From contig NC_134280.1 of assembly GCF_949628215.1 (NCBI RefSeq), positions 53,656,621 through 53,720,620 on the forward strand: a stretch of DNA of 64,000 nucleotides, read 5' to 3'. This stretch comes from Phalacrocorax aristotelis. Taxonomy: Eukaryota; Chordata; Aves; Suliformes; Phalacrocoracidae. Shown here piece after piece: positions 25,878-37,528 of this stretch; the stretch's first letter is position 1; the number at the start of each line of letters is the position of its first letter. The translations under genes were made by a program, and so were the position numbers. The notes beneath the pieces were generated by a model that was not told the origin of the DNA, did not search any database, and was given only the letters and a program-made list of their open reading frames with translations.

Positions 25878-25894
25878 GGGGGGGGGGGGGGGGG
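25878..25894 (+). repeat. G17 homopolymer
   Basis: Seventeen consecutive G residues. The open frames crossing it (poly-Gly on one strand, poly-Pro on the other) are not genes. Tract length may be uncertain because long G runs are hard to sequence. Confidence 0.95.
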
Positions 25895-26355
25895 AAACCT
25901 TCACTGTGTTTCCTTGTGGGACTGCTTTCATCATCTCCTGTTTCTAAGGCCTTGTTCAGTGCTTTAGGCAAATTTTGTAAGCTCGAAGGGGAAGTATATT
26001 CAAAACCAAGAATCTCATTTGCATAAACCATATACAAGGTGTACTTTGAGAGAACTGAGGAAAATAATTTAGTCTGTTTAGTTCCTTAAATATAACAAAA
26101 CTGCAGACACAATTCTGAACTTAGTGCATTGTGCAAAGAACTGTAGTGGCAAAATTTTCATCGACTGTTCTAAGTTCTCCCTTGATAAGACATGAATCTC
26201 TCCCTATCTTTTCCATTAAGTACAAAACTGAAGTTGCATTTGGATGTGGTTGTGAATTTCAGGAAGCCTTGGGCTTAAGCACCTGAGTTCACTGGGCCGT
26301 GCTGCACATTTCAAAATCAGACCCACTGAATGCATTGTGATGTGTTTTTTAAATC

Positions 26356-26371
26356 TTTTTTTTTTTTTTTT
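26356..26371 (+). repeat. T16 homopolymer
   Basis: Sixteen T residues followed by CCCAG. No recognisable element is attached on either side. Confidence 0.9.
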
Positions 26372-26741
26372 CCCAGAAACATGGTTCTATTGCCTATTGC
26401 AAGCCCTGCCATCCCTAGATTTTAGATATATGCCTATCGCCCCCTACAAGGAAGCCTGCGCTTTCTTTTTGCCTCTGGATAGTATTGATTTTTAACCCAC
26501 AGTTGCATCAAATCATAGCCAATTTGCTCTTTGGCACTCTTCCTCAGGTTACTTATCAGATGGGTTCAGATCAGATCCAAATGAACAGGGAGATTATAAA
26601 ACTGCAAGGCACAGGAGAAAGTGTGTGAACAAGGCATTTAGATTAAAATGGTGACCTAAGGTTGTTAAGGACTGCTTCACTGTATAGGAAAAAGAGGGAC
26701 CTCACTTATTGTTACATGTTTGGGATACTCAAGAGCATCTT

Positions 26742-26798
26742 GGACAAGATGATCTCCAGAAGTCCCTTCCAACCCCTACCATTCTGTGATTCTGTGAT
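26742..26798 (+). mobile_element. Very short CR1 3' end (about 57 bp, plus strand)
   Basis: GGACAAGATGATCTCCAGA, a CCCTTCCAACCCC block, and two tandem ATTCTGTG octamers: the complete 3' tail of the subfamily at 19611 and 48615, in the opposite orientation. Nothing of ORF2 is present, so it is an extreme 5' truncation. Confidence 0.88.
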
Positions 26799-27523
26799 CT
26801 CTGCCTGCAGATGGACAAGAGGCATGTGCTGGCACAGGGATTACAAGTCTGTCAAATTCACTGTGTACTAAAAGCCTCTGTTGCTTCCCCATCTGCATAT
26901 GATTTCCCCATGTCCATAACAGTTCTGCTGGCAGGTGTACTCATGGAAATAACCAGTTATAAGCTGGAGGTAAATCTTCAAATGTGGTAAATTCTGTGCT
27001 TGACAGGTTAACACGCTGTAGGAGACAAATAGAGTAATGGATGCTTCCCTTCACTTGATGTTTATACACATTCAAAGCATTGCTCTGGTCAGTTTTCTCC
27101 CTGCTTGCAACCTCTGCTTTTTATTGAGGTGAAACTTGGAGGTGAAGAAATGAACAAGAATATTTATAAAAATTCCGTGTCATCTCTAAAGGTTTGCTCC
27201 ATAACTGACCGAACTGATTTGTAAATCATAGATTAATTTTACTCTTATCAGATGGCTGTAAGGAAGCTATATGCAACACAAGATTTCCTCTCTTAGACAG
27301 TGATTGTTTTTGTTTGTATTTTATCAAGGCATGTTTAAATTTACGGTCAAACAGCCAACAAAATCATTAAGCGTTATATGCCTCCTGACTACTCTAGAAA
27401 TACCTCTCCATCTTCAACAGCCAAATCTTCTGAGTTGTGCTGAACTGGCTTCTGCCTCACCCAACATAATTTGGTCCTCAAAAGAGCAATTACAGAGCAA
27501 ATTTGCTATTACAAGAGATGCTT

Positions 27524-27592
27524 CCCCCCCCCCCCCTATTTCTATAGTATATAATACAATGTTGGAAGCTTGGGGGTTGGGCGGGGGGTGTC
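27524..27592. repeat. C13 run and downstream G-rich stretch (potential foldback)
   Basis: C13 at 27524-27536 is followed 35 bases later by GGGGGTTGGGCGGGGGG (27572-27588). The C run could pair with the G runs as a hairpin, and the G-rich part is close to a G-quadruplex pattern. Confidence 0.7.
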
Positions 27593-30500
27593 AATACCTG
27601 TAGAGCGAAGGTGCTGTCATGAGACAAAAAACAAAACAAACAAAAAACCCACTATATCAATCCACTTTCTAAGATGGAACTCTACAGAGAGATGGATAGG
27701 TGCACAGTTTCAGTAAAGAGATGCCATTGGTTCTGGAAGTGCAAGGTCCTGTTTTATCATAGTAGCTACAGATCTCAAATACATAATGCTACATGGGGAC
27801 AAGCTTTGTAGTGCTTTAATGTAGCACAACTTCAGTGGCATGCCTTACTGTTACACTTGCCACACAGGCAAGGCTTTTATCTAGACAATGGAATCCTTAA
27901 TGTGTTAAAGATAAAAGGGGCGATGAATTTTTGTCTGTCACAAAAAGAGATTTTAAAAAGTCCCAATTACTCCAAGTAATCCATATGATCAAGATCCAAT
28001 AAAATGCCCTCAGTAGCTAAATAAAACTAGAAATATGCTTACACAGCACACTTTATGGTGGGGTCACAGGTTTCCTCAGGCAAGCAAATAGAAGCTTAAA
28101 TTGGCCACACTGACAAGTAAGCTTTTTAATCTAGGAAGTTAAAAGCTTTCGCAGTTGATGCTAGATGCATGAGCCATCTCTTTGTAGTGTGGGGCTATGC
28201 AGGAGGCAAGGCATGAGAATAGCACTTCAGTAGTTACTACCTTGTCAGAGGTGCCTATGTTTGAAATTTGAGAGAATTCCTATTAATATTTCTGCTATAA
28301 AGTTGAATCATAACATAGCTGGGGTAAAACTTTTACAAGACTGTGGAGCTATATATTGAGGCTATAACAGTGCTATTTAAATTTGTTTAAAAAAAGAATA
28401 AAACCCATGTAGATGAAGATGTAGCTTCTAGCTAATTACAGAATGGAAGTCTAGAAAAGATTAAAAAGCCACTTTCTTAATTGCCACAAGTCTCATGAAT
28501 ACAGCTAAAAACTAGAACTCAATGGAATTATTATTGGCTACAGAAGCACAAAGTTAAAATGTAGCTATAGAAATGTGTAACGTCTACTATTACTGTCAAT
28601 ATGCTGTGTCCTATTCCACATTGGCTATGGCTATAATATTGATGAAACAAAAACATATGTAGCAGGCTACATGCTCATCTGGGGTGATACTAATTTAGTA
28701 GACATTCAGTTTACTTCTATGAAGGTCTTAAAAAGCCTATTTTCAAGGTAATAGACCTAGTGCTTTGAGAATGTGTGTACCTAATTTTATTTACATGGGC
28801 AGTTCCCTTGAGACATGTTAGCATAAAAAGAATTACATGAAGTTCAAAGAATTTAGCAAAGGCAAGGATGACTTACACCATTATTATTTATTGATTTTAT
28901 TTTTTTTAACTCACTAGGAGAAGATGCTTTCCCAGACAATGAAGAGTTAATGAAGAATAAAATCAGTCAAACTCTGGCTTGTCAGCATTTCTGGCTGTGT
29001 TCCCTGTGATCGTGTCTGAATGTAGAGTGTTTACAGGCAGCTGACTGCCTTTTATCAGAAACCTTCAAATAAAGAGGGCTTTTTCTACCTTAACTCTGTC
29101 ACCTAACATTCAAATAATCTGCTGTTTTGAATGCAATCTTGTAAAATAAAAATTACTTGAAAAGTTTAGAAAAGCAAATATTAAACAGAGCTGAAGATAT
29201 CATCTGTGCCCCAAGATACTGTTGGGAATTGTCTTCAAGGGCTGAGGATGAGGAAGGAACAGCAAACACATGAAAGAGGAAAACTGAGTAGCACAGTGTA
29301 CTGTTAGGTTAGCGCATGCTCGTGTCCTAAACCCCTGGGGCTGGTAGAAGAATCCCATAGAGTAGAAACCTACATTGCAGGAGACTAGAAGTCATGGGTC
29401 CATCTCTCTACTGTGCTGTCTCAGGAACAGCTGTATAGTAGACATCTGGCTGACTGTAATAGTTCTGCAGTCTGCCAGTATCAGGCCAAAAAAGTAGCCA
29501 AGGATCAGCTAGGTACAAGAGTCTACGAAGATTCAAAGGGTTATGCCTAGTGCAAGCTAAAAGGTTGTCTAAATAATGGAGAGTGCAATAGTGGAACGTT
29601 GCTGACGTCTAATTGCAGAACAGGAAAAATACAGTAAGTTGGATACTATTTATATAAGAAAACCAAAGTACTGAACAGAAAAAAACACTATGGAAAGCAA
29701 TCTACAACATAGACAAAGGACAGCAGCAAATAGCTTGTGAAATTAATGATACAGAAAATCTGGAAGTTTTACTTATAATTTATTGTTCAAAAGGAAGAAA
29801 GACCAGCAATGACTGTTTTATATAGCTGCTGATTACTCACAGATGATGAAGGGAAAAGAAAATGTGGAGTAAGTAATGATCTATTGGTTGAATCACAAGC
29901 ATCGCTTAACATATGTAGTTCAGTTAGTGATCCTACCTGCTGGCTGTCCTTTGCAACAGGCATGACCACCCACCTGCAGGGCTGAAGTTGCACTGAGGTG
30001 GCTATTGTTACCAATGCTATTTGCTGATGCTCCCTTTTCCTATCCGGGGAGAGGAAGATGTTACCAGATTACTTGGCACACTGGTCCCTATAACAATAAA
30101 AGTAAACATTGCTAGTGTGTAATGATACTGATAGCTCTTCTCTGGGATGAAAATAAGCCCTGTGAAACAGGTGGAGATGCAAATAAGCATTTCTCTGCAG
30201 CAGTAGTGGAGCATAGAGTTACCAGAAACGGACAAAGAGCAGGAATGGACTTTAGCTGTGAATGTATTTTCTAAATTAACTTATCAAATTATTGCAATAA
30301 CTTGGATGTTGAGTAACTGCATCAGCAACTAATCCTTCATTCCCTTTGAGGAGAGTCATGTGCTTTCCCCAGCTACAGAAATTTCCTAAAGCACATGTGT
30401 GCAGTCTAAGTGCTCTGATAATGATTTAGGTTTCCAAACAAACACTGTCTCTTTGTCTTCACCGATAACTTCAAATTTTGGTGCACAGCATGTCAACCTT

Positions 30501-32504
30501 AAAAGTGAATTCATTTAAGGGATTTATTCTGTATTTAGAATACAAATGTTGCATCATCACGCTTCCTTTGGGTAACTTGCCTGTGGGGCTTTCTTGATAT
30601 ATAACAGACCTCATTTGGTATAAATTGTTGCAGCTCAGTTGACTGTTGTGAATCAAAGCTACTTTGAAGAAGCCAAAGATATGCCCAAGCTTTTTAATTT
30701 TTTCATTATTATAGTCGTGTGTTTCTTCAAACATTTTTGGCCTTCACTATCAAAATAAGTGGTATGATTCCTATATGTTTGTTCTGGGGCCTTGGGTTTT
30801 TCGGCATAAGTTGATGTATGCCATACATATTCAGTGTCCTCAACAGAGATTTGGCTACTTTCACAAGCTTTAAATTTGCCTTTCTTCTGCAATCTGGATT
30901 CCTTTGTGCTTTGTTTCTAAAGCCTTTGGAAAATGTTTCTCTCACACATCCCTTTGATTAGAATATAAAATTACATAAAACAGTCAGATATCCAAATTCT
31001 GTCTCTTCAAGAGAACAGCAGATTTTGTTTCTCTCATGATGACCAGTGTAATTATTCTGTATTGCTTTAAAATTTCCTGTATATGTCCATATGTCACTAC
31101 TTTTTAACTGTCTATGTTTCTGTTAATGCTTTTATTTCTAGGAATACAAATGCATTAAATTCCATTACAGACAGTCATAAAAAGTCCTTTATCTTTGATC
31201 TCTGTTACAAGAATGACAGTTGCTTGAAGTATAAAAACCTAAAATTAAGCAGGACCTTAATCAAGAAATGTTCTTTGAAAGCTGAACTAGTTTGTAATGT
31301 ATGGTGTTGAAGGCACTGGCTATTTCTTGTCCAGAATTGGCAAACGGTTTTGTCAGAAAGCACTAGTTGCTGAGACTGTGAAAATCATAGCCCAAGCAGA
31401 AGTTCTCCTCTAATGCAGAACCGAGTGGTGTGCTTAGCTTAATCTACAAGTAAGGAGCAGCACTGGGTCTGAGGCTAAGCTCTTCGTGTACTAGACTCTG
31501 AGTAAGACCATCTCAGTCCCTCCTGAAGTATTCTTCTGCAAGTATCTTCTCTGTTGAAATCCTGTATGTTTTTATCTTTCTAAGTACTATTTAAACTGCA
31601 GTATGTTGTCAGGCAAACCTCGTTTTGCATGTTCTCCCTTCGCTTAAATCACATGTGTTTATTATTAACCTGTTTCCTAGGCAGATTCAGTACTTTTTCT
31701 GGAGAGTTCTAATAAGGCTTGCTGGCCACTCTGACCAGTCATCACACCTGTCCTCTCCCTCCCTGGTAGCTTTCCAGCCTTCATATCAATCTGCTTGAGT
31801 ATGAAGAGTCATAATTGATTACTATCTTACAGATGCTTGAGATTAAAAATTTTGTAAGCTGCTGAATGCACCTGCTATACTGCAAATTCATGACACTGTT
31901 TATTCAGCTCTTCCCCCGTCTTGCTCGTGCTGCTCGTGTATGTGCAATGACTTATTACTTACATTCCTTTGTCTTATAAGGTGGAACTTTCATTTGAATG
32001 TTCATTGAGTTGAACTGTGTCTTATAACATAATGTTTGAGTTGCTGCATCCTCAACTGATTCCCATTTCTCCCGCTTTGGATATTAATCCCAGCCATTGA
32101 TGTGATGGGCTGTGTTTTTGCTTTGTACGATGGTTGGCCTGTAACTGAAAAGATCAGTGTTATCAGTGACACCTAATTCTATTCCTATGTGGCTGATAAG
32201 CCATCTTATGTCCATTTCTGTGTTTGTTCCCACAGTGAAGTTTCATGGCAACTGGAAATGCAAGGTAGAGGAAGAATCTCTGTATGGTATCATCAGCAGC
32301 TAAAGCATCCGTTCAGGTTTATGTTTCCATTCAAAACGTAATGTCTTGATGTAAATTCCCAATGTTGTTAGTTCTGTTTGCACACCAGAACTTTGTATGG
32401 TGTTCCAAAGCATCCCTACCTTTATACCAACTAATCCTGTTTCTCCTCTTTCCTAGCAAATCCGTGTGCTTAACATGCAACCACATTTATCATCACAGCT
32501 ACAA

Positions 32505-32650
32505 AGGAGGACAGTGCTATTATCCCATTTACAAATTAAGAACCTGAGGCACAAATAAGAACAATGACATGCCAGAGGTCACACAGGAAGTCTGTGGGAG
32601 AACTGGGAGCTGAACTCTGGTCATTCAAGTCTGAGGTTAGAGACTGGAAC
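32505..32650 (+). repeat. MIR/CORE-SINE-like element
   Basis: The clearest old SINE in the window: TTATCCCATTTACAAATTAAG, AACCTGAGGCACAAA, GCCAGAGGTCACACAGGAAG, TCTGTGGGAGAACTGGGAGC, TGAACTCTGGTC. The order and spacing match the amniote MIR-type core and 3' tail. Plus orientation. Confidence 0.7.
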
Positions 32651-33243
32651 TTTCCTCTCTGATGGAGGACTGAAAATACTTTCTTAAATTCAATATGCTT
32701 ACAGGAATTTGGTGCTCTCTTTGGTATTTTCTTATTATTTATTATGCAAGTCTAGGTAACATATCAAGTTAAAGTCCAGCCTATTTTTCTTTGATTTCTT
32801 TTTTTCCTTTTGCATTGCCAGCTACCTGTCAAACTACTGAGTTTATAGCATTTAATTTTCATGTATCATTGCTTATAATGGTAAATGACAAATATTATGC
32901 TATTCTCTTTCAAGTATTTGCCTAGATTATTAACAGAATTTAAATCACAGACATGTTTTCAATGGGAAACATGGGCTAAGACATCAGCCTTTTTCTTAGA
33001 AAATGCTCTCCTGTTCTCTGCCCTGTCACCAGCATTTTGGGAGTCCTAAACTACTAGTGCAGGAGAGACCATTGCTTTATAAGTAGTGTAAAGAGATTCA
33101 TCTGCTGTGAAGCATAATCTACAACAGCATTTGAAAACTGGAGGGAGGGGCCTTTATATTCAAAAGGCCCTGCAAAGACCGTGTAAGTCAGTACTGAAAG
33201 ATGCTAGGGTCAGATCCCCAGGTGGATCAAATTACCACATTAC

Positions 33244-33512
33244 AGAATAGAATCATAGAGGTTGGAAAAGAACTCTAAGGATCATCAAGTCCAACCATCA
33301 ACTCAACACTACCATGTCTCCTAAACCATGCCCTGAAGTGCCACGTCTACATGTCTTTTAAATACCTCCAGGGATGGCAACTCTACCACCTCCCTGGGCA
33401 GCCTGTTCCAATGCCTGACCACTCTCTCAGTAAAGAAATTTTCCCTAATATCCAATCTAAACCTCCCCTGACGCAACTTGAAGCCGTTTCCTCTCGTTCT
33501 ATCTCTAGTGAC
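33244..33512 (-). mobile_element. CR1 LINE 3' fragment, third subfamily
   Basis: Begins AGAATAGAATCATAGAGGTT and continues with the CR1 3' region; the minus strand of the segment reads RTRGNGFKLRQGRFRLDI, then ENFFTERVVRHWNRLPREVV and LPSLEVFKRHVD. Similarity ends near 33512. It is more diverged from the other copies than they are from each other. Confidence 0.9.
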
Positions 33513-36500
33513 CTTTATAGCAGATAAGTAAATGAGATGTATTTTGGGTTTTGATGCATCAAAAGAAGTCACCAAATCACCCTCCCTTTAGAGTATCAGG
33601 TCTCCTATATTCAAAAATAGGATGATTTCTATAAGCTACTTTGTCCTATTTCTTCCCTAACTTAAAATGTCACACTTCAATGAACAATTCTGTTGTTGCC
33701 ATTTATGTGATCGTAATAGCACAGCTTGTCCCATTGAGGACCAGTTAGGCTGTGACAAGCTAGCTGTGCACTAGAAACAGGCATCCATGTCTGTGGCCAA
33801 TTAATATTAACTGTCTGGAGTTGAAAGTGGGAACAGTGGTAGAGTAAGCAGAGCTTCTCTGGTGAAAGAGGAAAAAAGAAAAAGGAGCTAGAAGCTCCTC
33901 TGAGCAGTGAGGGGCAGGTCTAGGGAAGTACCCTTCAGGGACAGTGTTCCTGTAGCAGGTGTGGGGAGGAAATAACAGCAAGCAGATGATACTTAGTTTT
34001 CAGTCTTTGTAGATGCTTCTGGGGTCTTGAGATTAACAGCCCTCACTCTTATTACAGCAGAATTAAAGGAATTGGGAGAGTAGTGAGAAGCAGTGTTGCT
34101 TAAGATGTCATCTCTGTACAACTGTATTTTTAGTATGTCTATACTTCTAGTCACCTGTCAAGGCATTTTAACTAGCATGATAAATTCTAGCCTACAGCTC
34201 ACATGGAGATTTCCCTGTTAGTCACATAGGTATTTCCAGTTTTGAAAAGTAGCAACAAATGGCTGTCTACTACAGACTTTGTCTTTCCTTATCCTATAGT
34301 TTAGAACCACAGTTGGTGGGTTCTAAAAAACTGAGTTTTAAATGCAAGCTGACTTCTCAGAGAGTATCTTAACTTCTCTTTAAAAAGCTATGTACCCTGA
34401 AAAGAAGTTTACACATGAGATTATTCAATTGTCGTACCTGAACAACAGAATTCTCAAGTAAAATACTTACTGTGTCAGAGGACATTCTGATGATAAGGTA
34501 GTACCTCTACTTGTCTTAAAATAGTCCTTTAACAGAAAAAAACAAAACCAATTGTGACTGTGGTTGAATGGCAAAGTTGAGCATGCTTGCAAGCAGATAA
34601 TTTTCTAACTGTATGAAATAGCTTCCTTATTCTTAAAGTGCCAATTATTTTTCCTTTTTCTTAATGTGACAAATCCTTTTATTTCACTTTCAGTTTATTT
34701 AGAAGGTGGAATTATCCATGTTAAGAAAGTATTTATGCCTATTATGAGAAACATCTACAAAAAAAGGAGATAAATCACCTGTAGTCTATTAAGCTGGCCA
34801 GAAAAACGTGATACTTTAGCCACTAGAGGGACCTCCAGGAATAGAATATACAAAAACCTTTGCAAAGGTTATTTTGAAGTGTTAGGTGTCTTTAAAGAAA
34901 AACAAAAAAGCTTTGCAGGTCAAACGAATTGTCATTTGTTTATAATGAACTCTGAAATAATAGGAAATATGAATTAACTAATTATCTAATAGATTTTGTC
35001 AAGAAAAAGCAACTACTTTTCTCCTGGTAGGATATGAGTTTGGAGAGTTGTTTCCGCTTCGCTGAATAAGTGTAGCACATCCGCTTTCAATTGTAATTTA
35101 GCAGTAAGGTTGTGTGTTGCTCTTTTGAGAAGTACAAAGCAAATACAGTTATTCTCCTTTCAGAATTTCTGAGAACAGGATTTGGATGTGGTTCAGATAG
35201 TCTGCATTCCATAAGCTTAGTTTCTCACTGAATGGTACTTTAGCAGAGACCTCAATTTACTTCACATTTTAACAGCAGTTTAATAGCCCAATTAACAAAT
35301 GTTTGTGCCTCACCGTGCATGCAAGTGCTTTTTAAAAAGTAGTTATGCTACCGCTTGGATCACTGGATTTGTAATTAGCAATCAATCAGGGAGATGACAG
35401 GGGCGCTCTAATGCTCCCTTTTATACTTCTGCAATACTACAGAAGAAGTTGCGGTGCTCTTCACATACAAAGTTTTGGGGGTCTGCAGAGCACAAATTCA
35501 GCAAGCTTTAGCTTTAGTATAGCTACTGTAAAACATGAAATCCTGCTAATGAAAGTGACTGTACTTCTGAGACACTGAAGATGAGGACACAAAGACAAGA
35601 ATTGCAATTAGCCCAATTAGCAAAAGATCAGGGATGGGACTAGAATTTGGCATTAAATCACAATTATGGAACAGGTGAAAAGAATTTTTGCAAGACCTTA
35701 AATTAGGTTGCATTGTTTAGCTTTACTAGCAAAATGAAAACTCTGATTTTTGTGAGACGAAAGCAACCTGAAATTCCAGTTTGGCAGAGCTGATTGTTGC
35801 ACGGTCTCCTGTGGTCTATCCGCTGAGTTTTATAGTTTCCATTTTGTTTACACTGAGAGGTTACTTGCTGAGAAAAGGTGGGGTGGCAGGTGTGGAGACA
35901 TTGCTAGTGCCTTTTCTATTACTCTTTGTTGTTTTTCTTGTTTGGGGCACTAGAAAGCTCTTTGATTAATTATTGTTTGAAAAAATCTTCACTTCTGCCA
36001 CAGAGTTAGCATTATATTCTTTGCATTGCACGTGTATAACCTCCCACTGAAGTTTTCTAGTGAACTACCTGCAATTAAGAGACATTCAACCATGGTCACT
36101 CTTAACTGGCAGACTGATGACTCCTGACATCAAAAGTGGGTTGACAAGTGGGTCCTGCTGAAGAAGAATGATTATCCATCCCATGTCATTCCATACATGT
36201 GAAGTAGGATATTATATGTTACAGATTAACGTGGTCACAGGCAGGAAGTGTTGCTTGACCAGGAAGAGATTTAGTGATAACTAGTGATTTCTTTCTCAGC
36301 TGCTAAGAGTGAAACCCTTCCCGAAATACCAGAACATCCTTTTATTTAGCACAGTCACCTCCATTAAATAACTATGGAGCAAAAATTTTGAGGGGATTTC
36401 AGAAGTTCAGTTAATTTATCTGGAGCTTGTTGAGCAGTGTTATTTGATACTGATTTTAGTCTAACAAAGAGGGTTTGTGACTAATGCAAGGAGGAGAATT

Positions 36501-37516
36501 TTCTTTTGATGCAAGAAGATGATGTAACGATTTCTTCTTTTGAAGAATGCCATTAGTCACTCTGCCCTCAGATACCTTTGCATGCGTAAGAATATGCATA
36601 CTGTATCCTGTATGGCATTATGTGAGTAATCAAATGCCTGTTGAGTCTCACATGCTTCTGAGATTGAAATATACCATGTCTGCCTTAATGATGAAAATGA
36701 ATGTTGCAGTGTGTTGTCAGCCTCTTTGATTTTCTCTTTTGGAGTGCTTCTCAGAAGAATCCTTTCTCAATTTTGAAAACTGCAGAATGATTAACCATGT
36801 CAAGGAACTGGGGGAGATGGGACACCACAGGCAACTGCTGAAACAGACTGGAGAGAATACACATGCATGTGTGCACAAGTGTGTCTGGCTGTCAGAAATC
36901 ATAACTGAGATCTCCTAGAGGTATCCCCTCTTAGTTTTATTGGGCATTCACATGTTTTAGATTTTTATTTTTCCTACTGACACTTTATTCAAAATTTGCA
37001 AATATGTTGGGAGCAGGAAAAAAAAGCGTTGAGAGCAATGTTTGCAAGACGTGATGCACCAAAGCAGTTCAACTACATTTCTAGCTCCACTTTTTCTTTC
37101 TTACTGACAGTGAGCCTGGCAGGGGCTCTGCTCTGAAGTCCTGTTCCTAAACAAGTAAACATTTAAGACCTGAATTCTTCAGGATCACTTATACCTGGAA
37201 GCTTTTGGTCAACCAGCAACAACAGGACTAACACTGTAGAAAAAAATTTCATCTTTATTGACATAAACCAAAATTCCAGCTGACTGGTACTGGCCTTTCA
37301 TATAAATTTATGTTCATTAATGAGAAAAAGTCTACCAGGTATTGTTGCAGATATACATTTGCTATACATTTACTCAGTCTTACTTGGAAGGGTTTTTACT
37401 TTTAATTTTTTGGACACTTTTTTTGTTGAAGACAAAGAATAGAAATACTGTAAATAGCAGGACTGATCCTATGGACAAATAGCAAATATATTTTTCTTGT
37501 TTGTTTTTTTTTTTTT

Positions 37517-37528
37517 ACCTCGCGAGGT
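37517..37528. promoter_or_regulatory. Perfect CpG-containing palindrome
   Basis: ACCTCGCGAGGT is fully self-complementary and sits in otherwise very AT-rich DNA directly after a T13 run. Its core CTCGCGAG resembles the palindromic TCTCGCGAGA promoter element, but the context is not promoter-like. Function is unknown. Confidence 0.3.

Larger units (their letters stand above)
20211..26741. other. Intergenic, no gene recognised
   Basis: AT-rich with a CT-rich tract at 21640-21750, some TG/TA-rich sequence near 23690-23725, the G17 run at 25878-25894 and a T16 run at 26356-26371. Open frames up to about 120 codons occur but show no family resemblance, no codon bias and no convincing splice context. 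Confidence 0.6.
26799..33243. other. Intergenic, no gene recognised
   Basis: AT-rich sequence with a C13 run and nearby G-rich stretch at 27524-27592 and a MIR-like element at 32505-32650. No open frame here resembles a known family. Confidence 0.6.

Noticed and set aside
25605..26037. Open frames crossing the G17 tract on both strands
   Set aside because: Poly-Gly and poly-Pro segments come from the homopolymer; nothing else in them is protein-like.
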